Positions 58,500-64,000 of a DNA stretch of 64,000 nt are shown here, piece after piece. Source of the stretch: Ruminococcus sp. (GTDB taxonomy: Bacteria > Bacillota > Clostridia > Oscillospirales > Ruminococcaceae); assembly GCA_017558505.1 (NCBI GenBank), contig JAFYUM010000018.1:1-64000 (forward strand), read 5' to 3'. Positions within the stretch are counted from its first letter, which is position 1. Each line of letters starts with the position of its first letter. Below the pieces are notes generated by a model. That model was given only the letters and a program-made list of their open reading frames with translations. It ran no database searches and was not told where the DNA came from. A program made the translations under genes and the position numbers.

Positions 58500-59312
58500 T
58501 TATTTATTTACTTTAACACTACCCACATCAGCTTTAAGGGTAACATTGCATTTGCCGTCAATTACAACCTCTTGTTTCTTGCCGACATAATCCTTTGACT
58601 CGGATTTTTCTTCAAAATCAAGTCCCTGTGTATCTACATCAATATCTCCAACATCAGCAACAAGCTGAAGATTACATTCATCAACGCTTTCAAGGGAAAT
58701 GTCAATATTTCCCACATCGGCATTAATTTCGGAATTGCCGTTAATTGTTAAATTATTGCAATCAATATTTCCAACATCTGCATCTATTTTGAAATCGCCC
58801 ACAAGGCTGTCAAGCTTGACATTTCCCACATCAGCCGTAACATCAAATGAACCTTTCAGCTTATTAAGGTGAATATCGCCCACATCGGATTCAATATTAA
58901 AGTCGGAAAATTCTCTTGGCAGCATGATTTCAAGGTCAGCTGTCAGATTTACAAAACGGGTATCAAAATCCTTTTCAGCCGATTTGATATAAACCGTTTT
59001 ATTTTTCACTTCTGTGATAATCTTTGCATTTTCAATGGCTGCACTAACCTTATCTTCATTTACACCATTGCTTGTGAATTTCACATCTACGTCAACATTT
59101 TTTGTATCGCCATATTCAACGCTGATTTTGCCAACATCAATATTGACGTCAAGCTTTGTTGCCTTTTCAGGCTCAATATTCAATGTTTCCGACTTTGTTT
59201 GCTTGAATTTCCAGTCGCTGTTCACTTGAATATCATTGCCATTTACTTTTACGGAACAAGAACTTAAAGCCATTACGGCTAAAACTGTTGATGCTAAAAT
59301 AAAATTTTTCAT
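58500..59312 (-). CDS. DUF4097 beta-repeat lipoprotein inside the rib operon
   Basis: A 270-residue lipoprotein; ATG 59312 has GGGGAT upstream. Signal: KNFILASTVLAVMALSSCS, lipobox Cys in SSC. The rest is a beta-helix-like DUF4097 domain with a repeated D-V-G-[NDKS]-[IV] motif (DVGKISVEYG, DVGDIHLNKL, DVGNVKLDSL, DVGNIDCNNL, DVGNIDISLE, DVGDIDVDTQ, DVGSVKVNK), at least seven turns. DUF4097 proteins are surface proteins of unknown function, sometimes tied to envelope stress. Its place between ribE and ribBA, with gaps of about 20 bases on both sides, is unexpected; FMN control would apply to it too. Confidence 0.82.
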   Translation of the reverse strand: MKNFILASTVLAVMALSSCSVKVNGNDIQVNSDWKFKQTKSETLNIEPEKATKLDVNIDVGKISVEYGDTKNVDVDVKFTSNGVNEDKVSAAIENAKIITEVKNKTVYIKSAEKDFDTRFVNLTADLEIMLPREFSDFNIESDVGDIHLNKLKGSFDVTADVGNVKLDSLVGDFKIDADVGNIDCNNLTINGNSEINADVGNIDISLESVDECNLQLVADVGDIDVDTQGLDFEEKSESKDYVGKKQEVVIDGKCNVTLKADVGSVKVNK

Positions 59313-59331
59313 AATAAAATCCCCTTTAATT

Positions 59332-59979
59332 TCAAACAAACCCGTTTGATGAAAGAAAAGACATATCAATGCCGCTATTTTTCACATTTTCAGCAGGCTT
59401 CATAAGCTTTTCCACGTATTTTCCTATAATATCATTTTCAAGATTGACCGTCTGTCCCTTTGATTTCGTGGAAAGAATAGTCATTTCTGCGGTATGAGGT
59501 ATGACAGATACGCTGAAATCCCTGTCAGTTACCCTTGCTACGGTAAGGCTGATGCCGTCAATTGCAATTGAGCCTTTTTCCACGATATACCGCATAATAT
59601 CGGCATTTGCCGAAATCGTGTACCATATGGCAATTCCGTCGTTTACAATATCGGTGATTGTTCCCGTACCGTCAATATGCCCCGAAACGATATGGCCGCC
59701 AAATCGCCCATTTGCCGCCATTGCACGTTCAAGGTTAACCTTGCTGCCCTGACGGAGTTCACCTAAAGATGAACGGCTGAGGGTTTCATTCATAACGTCT
59801 GCGTGAAATACAGAACCGTCAGTTTTCGTAACCGTAAGGCAGACTCCATTTACAGCGATACTATCACCAAGATGAACGTCATCCAGCACCTTTTTCGCCT
59901 CAATTACTATAAAAGAATTACTGCCGTTTCTCTGTATATTCTTCACCGTGCCAATTTCTTCAATTATCCCCGTGAACAT
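59332..59979 (-). CDS. ribE: Riboflavin synthase alpha chain
   Basis: A 215-residue enzyme of two similar lumazine-binding halves: MFTGIIEEIGTVKNI, GDSIAVNGVCLTVT, VNLERAMAANGRFGGHIVSG and KGSIAIDGISLTVARV, VIPHTAEMTIL. It dismutates lumazine to riboflavin. Overlaps the ribD end by 20 bases. The last codons (SFLSSNGFV) fall in sequence that resembles the MITE-like repeat core. Confidence 0.95.
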   Translation of the reverse strand: MFTGIIEEIGTVKNIQRNGSNSFIVIEAKKVLDDVHLGDSIAVNGVCLTVTKTDGSVFHADVMNETLSRSSLGELRQGSKVNLERAMAANGRFGGHIVSGHIDGTGTITDIVNDGIAIWYTISANADIMRYIVEKGSIAIDGISLTVARVTDRDFSVSVIPHTAEMTILSTKSKGQTVNLENDIIGKYVEKLMKPAENVKNSGIDMSFLSSNGFV

Positions 59980-61066
59980 TTTTCACCCTGCTTTCTATGA
60001 GAATATCGTCGCCGATTGTCTTAATCTGCCTGTCATACAGCATTACGCACTCATCCGGAGAAGCCGCACCAATTCCGGAAACCGCCGTAGGAGCAGTCTT
60101 TCCACCGAATATTTTAGGGGCGATATATGCCTGAACTTTATTGACTATACCCGATTTCAATGCTGACCAGTTAAGCTGACCGCCGCCCTCTAAAAGAATA
60201 CTGTCAATTTTGAAATCCCTGCCTAAAATAATCATCAGTTCATTCAAATCAATATGACCGTCCTTTTCGTGAACTCTCACAATCTGACAGCCTGCCGCTT
60301 CAAATGCCGCTGTATCGCCGTTTGAGCAGGCAATAACCGTGGGAGTTTCTCCTGCTGTGCGGACAATATTGCTGTCCAGAGGAGTCCGCAGATTTGTGTC
60401 ACATACGATACGGACAGGATTTTTTCCGCCCTCAATACGGCAGGTAAGCATAGGATTATCCGCAAGAACCGTTCCGACTCCCACCATAATCGCCATATGC
60501 TTCAAACGGTCAAAGTGAACATTTTCTCTTGCCGCCTCCCCTGTTATCCACTGGGATTTTCCTGTATAACAGGCGATTTTTCCGTCCATAGTCATTGCGT
60601 ATTTCATTGTGACAAAGGGCGTTTTTTTCGTAATGTAATGGAAAAAAATCTCATTGAGGCTGTCACATTCCTCTTTTAAAATTCCCTCTGTAACTTCGAT
60701 TCCCTTTTCACGGAGAATTGCGGCTCCCTTCCCTGCTACAAGTGGGTTAGGATCAGAAGAACCGATAAATACACGTTTAATTTTATGCTCTATAATAGCT
60801 TCTGTGCAAGGAGGGGTTTTTCCATAGTGACAGCAGGGTTCAAGGGTAACGTACATATCCGCCCCTGTACAGTCAATTCCACGGCTGTCACAATCCGCAA
60901 AAGCATTTCTTTCGGCGTGAAGCTCTCCGCATTTACGGTGATAACCCTGTCCGATTATTTCACCGTTTTTGACGATTACAGCACCAACCAAAGGATTAGG
61001 ATTTACATATCCTACGCCCTTTGCGGCAAGTTCAAGTGCCGCTGCCATAAATTCTTCGTGGGACAT
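59960..61066 (-). CDS. ribD: Bifunctional diaminohydroxyphosphoribosylaminopyrimidine deaminase / uracil reductase
   Basis: A 368-residue fusion. The deaminase zinc site is HAERNAF ... MYVTLEPCCHYGKTPPC. The reductase half has TMKYAMTMDGKIACYTGKSQWITG and ILLEGGGQLNWSALKSG. ATG 61066 sits behind AAGGAGG; the frame reads further upstream into the riboswitch, which is not coding. First gene of the riboflavin operon and the first target of the FMN switch. Confidence 0.96.
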   Translation of the reverse strand: MSHEEFMAAALELAAKGVGYVNPNPLVGAVIVKNGEIIGQGYHRKCGELHAERNAFADCDSRGIDCTGADMYVTLEPCCHYGKTPPCTEAIIEHKIKRVFIGSSDPNPLVAGKGAAILREKGIEVTEGILKEECDSLNEIFFHYITKKTPFVTMKYAMTMDGKIACYTGKSQWITGEAARENVHFDRLKHMAIMVGVGTVLADNPMLTCRIEGGKNPVRIVCDTNLRTPLDSNIVRTAGETPTVIACSNGDTAAFEAAGCQIVRVHEKDGHIDLNELMIILGRDFKIDSILLEGGGQLNWSALKSGIVNKVQAYIAPKIFGGKTAPTAVSGIGAASPDECVMLYDRQIKTIGDDILIESRVKNVHGDN

Positions 61067-61082
61067 ACATACCTCCTTCAAC

Positions 61083-61106
61083 AAAAAAATCCCCGAAAAA
61101 TCGGGG
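61083..61106 (-). terminator. Riboswitch-controlled terminator before ribD
   Basis: CCCCGA / TCGGGG stem (minus strand), then ATTTTTTTG, between the FMN aptamer and the ribD ribosome site. Confidence 0.85.
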
Positions 61107-61127
61107 ACGAAATCTGTCTTATCAGCA

Positions 61128-61262
61128 GATAATCCTCTCACATCCGGACTTATACGGAATATCCGCACTCACCGTCGGCCCCGGAATTTCACCGGATCAA
61201 CCGCATATAGCGGCTCACAGGCTGTACTGTCGGTAGGGAATTTCACCCTGCCCCGAAGATTA
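61128..61262 (-). promoter_or_regulatory. FMN riboswitch (RFN element)
   Basis: The minus strand has the conserved RFN core in order: ATCTTCGGGGCAGGGTGAAA, TTCCCTACCGACAGTA, CAGCCTGTGAGCC, TTGATCCGGTGAAATTCCGG, GGCCGACGGTGAG, and GTCCGGATGTGAGAGGAT. With the terminator at 61083-61106 it forms an attenuation switch: FMN binding favours the terminator. Confidence 0.95.
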
Positions 61263-61269
61263 CTATATT

Positions 61270-61298
61270 ATTATACCACACTGTTATTTTTATGTCAA
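61270..61298 (-). promoter_or_regulatory. Promoter of the riboflavin operon
   Basis: Minus strand TTGACA (61298-61293), 17-base spacer, TATAAT (61275-61270), just before the riboswitch. Confidence 0.85.
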
Positions 61299-61442
61299 TG
61301 ATTTTATTGTATTTTAATCTTATTAATCATCTAATCTGTGTTATTATCAAATGGGGACCTATATATTGCAAGAAATAATTAACCAAATTGTAAAAATATC
61401 TAATCTGCGATTTCAGTGTAAATCCTTCGGCTCCAGATACGC

Positions 61443-61470
61443 AAAAAAGTCCGAAACATCGGACTTTTTT
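61443..61470 (-). terminator. Terminator after tRNA-Thr
   Basis: AAAAAAGTCCGA / TCGGACTTTTTT stem, 4-base loop, 33 bases downstream of the tRNA on the minus strand. Confidence 0.8.
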
Positions 61471-61502
61471 GTCTGTAATCTATTTTATACAACAGATAAA
61501 GA

Positions 61503-61574
61503 GCTGATGATCGGACTTGAACCGACGACCTACGCCTTACCAAGGCGTTGCGCTACCGACTGTGCCACATCAGC
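61503..61574 (-). tRNA. tRNA-Thr (anticodon GGT)
   Basis: Minus-strand cloverleaf: acceptor GCTGATG pairs with CATCAGC; D-arm GGCACAGTCGGTAGCGC; anticodon stem ACGCC / GGCGT enclosing the loop TTGGTAA, so anticodon GGT reads Thr ACC/ACU codons; T-arm GGTTCAAGTCC. CCA is not encoded. Confidence 0.92.
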
Positions 61575-61587
61575 ATCAACATTAAAT

Positions 61588-61616
61588 ATTATACAACATC
61601 CGCAATTAATTGTCAA
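61588..61616 (-). promoter_or_regulatory. Promoter of tRNA-Thr
   Basis: Minus strand TTGACA (61616-61611), 17-base spacer, TATAAT (61593-61588), 14 bases upstream of the mature 5' end. Confidence 0.85.
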
Positions 61617-61656
61617 TAGGCGGGTATATATTTTTATGATTTAATCAAAAAATCTC

Positions 61657-61685
61657 TTGACTTTTTTTATCTGATATGTTATCAT
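61657..61685 (+). promoter_or_regulatory. Promoter of the T-box transcript
   Basis: TTGACT (61657-61662), 17-base spacer, TATCAT (61680-61685), with transcription starting near 61692. Confidence 0.65.
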
Positions 61686-61691
61686 ATAAAA

Positions 61692-61935
61692 AACGGTGAA
61701 CGAATAAAATCTGTGGGATTATGCCTGTTCAGAGAGCTTTCGGTTGGTGTGAGAAAGTCAGCTGCCGCAGAGAATTACATTCGGGAGTTGCCCTGTTGAA
61801 GCCAAGTAGGCAGGGACGTTTCGGCACGTTATAGCCCTTTGAGGTCGGGAATTTTCCCGATAAACCGAGGTGGTACCACGAGTAATTTCGTCCTCGTACA
61901 GTTTTTGCTGTACGGGGATTTTTGTTTTTAGAGAG
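61692..61935 (+). promoter_or_regulatory. T-box leader, probably tyrosine-specific
   Basis: A 240-base leader with the conserved T-box GAGGTGGTACCACG (61867-61880), an AG-bulge region (GTTCAGAGAGCTTTCGGTTGG), and a terminator CCTCGTACAG / CTGTACGGGG followed by ATTTTTGTTTTT (61892-61930). The specifier region GAATTACATTCGGG contains TAC (61776-61778), a tyrosine codon, agreeing with tyrS two genes downstream. The UGGU bulge would pair with ACCA, the expected tRNA-Tyr end. Confidence 0.88.
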
Positions 61936-61940
61936 GCAAT

Positions 61941-62882
61941 ATGGATATTAGAAAATTCCCCGATGAGAATGGCGTAAACCGTATTATGAAAATTCTTGTA
62001 ACAGGCGGAACAGTATTTGTAAGCCGATATACAGCGGAATATTTTGTGCAAAAGGGACACGAGGTGTATGTTCTCAACAGAAACAGCCGTCCTCAATCCA
62101 ATGGTGTACATCTCATTGAAGCTGACCGCCGACAACTGGGTGATAAGCTGAAAAATATTCCCTTTGACCTTATTGTTGATGTTACTTCATATAACAAAGA
62201 AGATGTAAGGGATTTATTAAACGCTCTTGGTGATTTCGGCGAATATATTATGGTTAGTTCAAGTGCGGTTTACCCCGAAACTCTACCACAGCCTTTCACG
62301 GAGGATATGAAAACAGGCTATAACATTCATTGGAAAGCTTACGGCACAAATAAAATTGATGCCGAGGAATATCTCCTTGAAAATCTGCCGAAAGCTTATA
62401 TAATTCGTCCCCCATATCTCTACGGCAAAATGAATAATCTCTACCGTGAGGCATTCGTTTTTGAGTGTGCAGAAAAAAATCTCCCATTTTATATGCCAAA
62501 AGACGGCTCACTTAAACTTCAATTTTTTGATGTTGAGGATTTGTGCAGGCTTATTGAGGCTATTGTAGAAAAAAAGCCTGATTATCACGTTATAAATACT
62601 GGAAATGTACAGGCGACAGATGCGGCTGAATGGGTAAAGCTTTGTTATGGTATACTCGGAAAAACTCCTGATATACGCTATGTTTCGGCTGAATACGAAC
62701 AGCGGCAGTATTTCCCTTTCAGAGATTATGAATATTATCTTGATGTGACAAGACAAACAGAATTACTCACCGATTTGAAGCTCCTTGAAATCGGCTTGAA
62801 AGAATCATATGAATGGTTTAAAAACAATCGTGAACTGATAGTCCGCAAGGATTATTTCAGATATATTGAAGAAAATTTTTAA
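61941..62882 (+). CDS. NAD-dependent epimerase/dehydratase-like protein
   Basis: A 313-residue extended short-chain dehydrogenase. The cofactor loop is VTGGTVFVSRY in KILVTGGTVFVS (TGGxxFxx, a variant of TGGxGFxG), then VYVLNRNSRPQ and MVSSSAVYPET; the catalytic YxxxK is YGTNK. ATG 61941 follows GAGAGG by five bases; a later ATG at 61986 has no ribosome site. Directly after the T-box terminator, so it is made when uncharged tRNA-Tyr accumulates. Substrate unknown; this subfamily also includes isoflavone-reductase-like and RNA-binding relatives. Confidence 0.8.
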   Translation: MDIRKFPDENGVNRIMKILVTGGTVFVSRYTAEYFVQKGHEVYVLNRNSRPQSNGVHLIEADRRQLGDKLKNIPFDLIVDVTSYNKEDVRDLLNALGDFGEYIMVSSSAVYPETLPQPFTEDMKTGYNIHWKAYGTNKIDAEEYLLENLPKAYIIRPPYLYGKMNNLYREAFVFECAEKNLPFYMPKDGSLKLQFFDVEDLCRLIEAIVEKKPDYHVINTGNVQATDAAEWVKLCYGILGKTPDIRYVSAEYEQRQYFPFRDYEYYLDVTRQTELLTDLKLLEIGLKESYEWFKNNRELIVRKDYFRYIEENF

Positions 62883-62910
62883 TGAGATTTTTTGAAAGGC
62901 GGTGGTATCC

Positions 62911-62955
62911 GTGAAATCTACGATAGATTTCATCGCTTATGTTTCACTTTTATGA
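62911..62955 (+). other. Hairpins and possible 14-residue peptide between epimerase and GNAT genes
   Basis: TGAAATCTA / TAGATTTCA (62912-62932) is a perfect 9-bp stem, and TTCACTTT pairs with AAAGTGA around 62942-62972. A GTG at 62911 behind AAAGGCGG opens a 14-codon frame (KSTIDFIAYVSLL) ending at 62955. It may be a translated leader or chance. Confidence 0.25.
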
Positions 62956-62982
62956 AAATATTTTTGAAAGTGAGATGGATTT

Positions 62983-63444
62983 ATGATTAGAAAAGCAAAA
63001 ATGTCCGATATTCCACAGCTTGCTGAAATTCACAGACAACTGCATAGTATTCATTGTGAAATCAGAAGAGATTACTATAAAATGCCTGATATTGATTTCT
63101 TTGAAAATCAAATGAAAAAATTTATGGATAATGAAGAACTGACGGTTTTTGTCTATGATAATAATTCCGAAATTATGGGATACGCAATTATCCTTTATGT
63201 AGAAATGACTGAACCCCTTAATTTTCCTTTCAGAAAATGCCTTATAGAGCAGTTTGCTGTCAATGAAAAATTCAGGCGAAAAGGCATTGGCAAAAAGCTT
63301 ATGAATTACGTTAAAAAGCTTGCCGCTGAAAATAATTGTCAGTCGGTGGAGCTTGGTGTGTGGTGCGAAAACTATAACGCAGTTGAATTTTACTCTGAGA
63401 TGGGATTTGTTCCACGCACATATAAAATGGAAATAAAAATTTAA
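62983..63444 (+). CDS. GNAT family N-acetyltransferase
   Basis: A 153-residue GNAT enzyme. RKAKMSDIPQLAEIHRQLH opens the fold; CLIEQFAVNEKFRRKGIGKK contains the V-x-x-x-x-R-x-x-G-I-G acetyl-CoA loop; VELGVWCENYNAVEFYSEMG and FVPRTYKMEIKI close it. It follows the epimerase by 100 bases and precedes tyrS by 15 bases (AAGGAG between). Acceptor unknown; the tight link to tyrS makes it part of the T-box regulon. Confidence 0.9.
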   Translation: MIRKAKMSDIPQLAEIHRQLHSIHCEIRRDYYKMPDIDFFENQMKKFMDNEELTVFVYDNNSEIMGYAIILYVEMTEPLNFPFRKCLIEQFAVNEKFRRKGIGKKLMNYVKKLAAENNCQSVELGVWCENYNAVEFYSEMGFVPRTYKMEIKI

Positions 63445-63459
63445 AGGAGAATAAAAATT

Positions 63460-64000
63460 ATGACTACTTTTGAAGAACTCAGACGCAGAGGTCTGCTTGC
63501 ACAGCTGACCGACGAAAAGGAAATCGAGGAACTTGTAAACGCAGGAAAGGCTACTTTCTACATCGGTTTCGACCCCACAGCTGACTCCCTCCACGTTGGA
63601 CATTTTATGGCACTTTGCCTTATGAAACGTCTGCAAATGGCAGGCAATAAGCCTATCGTTCTTATCGGCGGCGGTACAGCTATGATTGGCGACCCCTCAG
63701 GTAAGACAGATATGAGAAAGATGATGACTCCCGAAACAATTCAGCACAATGTTGACTGTTTCAAGAAGCAGATGAGCCGTTTTATCGACTTTTCCGAGGA
63801 TAAGGCAATTGTTGTAAACAACGCTGACTGGCTTATGAATCTCAATTACGTTGAACTTCTCCGTGATGTCGGTGCTCATTTCAGCGTAAACCGTATGCTC
63901 TCCCACGAGTGCTACAAGCAGAGAATGGAAAGAGGTCTTACTTTCCTTGAATTCAACTATATGATTATGCAGAGCTACGATTTTATGGAGCTTTTCCAGA
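63460..64000 (+). CDS. tyrS: Tyrosine--tRNA ligase (3' end outside window)
   Basis: First 180 codons of a TyrRS. N-terminus [20 protein letters not shown], tyrosine-binding [20 protein letters not shown] with the HIGH box as HVGH, then [23 protein letters not shown] 63460 has AAAGGAG 9 bases upstream. The gene runs past the window edge, so the KMSKS loop and S4 domain are not seen. It is the likely real target of the T-box leader at 61692. Confidence 0.95.
   Translation, partial: MTTFEELRRRGLLAQLTDEKEIEELVNAGKATFYIGFDPTADSLHVGHFMALCLMKRLQMAGNKPIVLIGGGTAMIGDPSGKTDMRKMMTPETIQHNVDCFKKQMSRFIDFSEDKAIVVNNADWLMNLNYVELLRDVGAHFSVNRMLSHECYKQRMERGLTFLEFNYMIMQSYDFMELFQ

Noticed and set aside
62883..62982. 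Second T-box remnant suggested by GGCGGTGGTATCCGTG before the GNAT gene
   Set aside because: It lacks the AGGGTGGNACCGCG core match, a stem I and a terminator; the resemblance is too short.

Overview
The window looks like a chromosomal piece of a low-GC, Gram-positive, anaerobic gut or rumen Firmicute, most probably a Ruminococcus-like member of the Oscillospiraceae. Evidence: type I dockerin modules on two secreted proteins, a sporulation sigma factor (sigK) behind a sigma-E-like promoter, an FMN riboswitch, a T-box leader, the anaerobic ribonucleotide reductase pair nrdD/nrdG, strong Shine-Dalgarno sites, and near-ideal TTGACA-17-TATAAT promoters. The genus is an inference from gene content.

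Layout. (1) 1-2376: 5' part of a large secreted protein with prenyltransferase-like repeats, running off the left edge. (2) 2.5-13 kb: a plastic accessory region. It holds a broken type III toxin-antitoxin locus (ToxN/AbiQ-like), the 3' tail of a group II intron, an Abi_2/HEPN abortive-infection gene, a DUF4314 gene, two orphan polymorphic-toxin immunity genes (SUKH-3-like, YezG/DUF600-like), a deleted C5 DNA methyltransferase, a GNAT fragment, a GntR/ABC/CPBP operon and an SDR gene. Several of these genes sit in similar cassettes made of a hairpin terminator followed by a near-identical promoter. (3) 13.1-15.2 kb: a methionyl-tRNA synthetase-like gene with an altered KMSKS loop. (4) 15.2-24.7 kb, minus strand: one operon of surface functions (wall-binding repeat/transglutaminase protein, lipoprotein, MBOAT acyltransferase, DHHW partner, dockerin protein, M16C peptidase). 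(5) 25-29.4 kb, minus: ECF sigma factor, membrane anti-sigma candidate, orphan solute-binding lipoprotein, then an AraC gene flanked by two copies of a MITE-like repeat. (6) 30-37 kb, plus: a sugar-binding-protein-like/GGDEF fusion followed by a DUF4832/Ig/dockerin secreted protein, sigK, and putP with an unusual leader. (7) 37-51.1 kb, minus: DUF1292, nrdG, nrdD, a degenerate SGNH protein, EcsC, sbcC/sbcD, membrane proteins, proC and two CobW-type metallochaperone GTPases. (8) 51.2-56.1 kb: a diguanylate cyclase with extracellular carbohydrate-binding modules, and a divergent PocR-kinase/EAL pair. (9) 56.1-61.3 kb, minus: a riboflavin operon behind an FMN riboswitch, containing a DUF4097 lipoprotein and a HAD phosphatase. 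(10) 61.5 kb to the end: tRNA-Thr, then a T-box leader, epimerase, GNAT and tyrS, running off the right edge.

Themes. Cyclic-di-GMP signalling is repeatedly coupled to apparent carbohydrate or ligand sensing (three sensor-type inputs) next to secreted dockerin proteins. The accessory region reads as a graveyard and storage site of defence and immunity modules. Several operons carry GC-rich hairpins with a CCGCAC core immediately before the Shine-Dalgarno of an internal gene.
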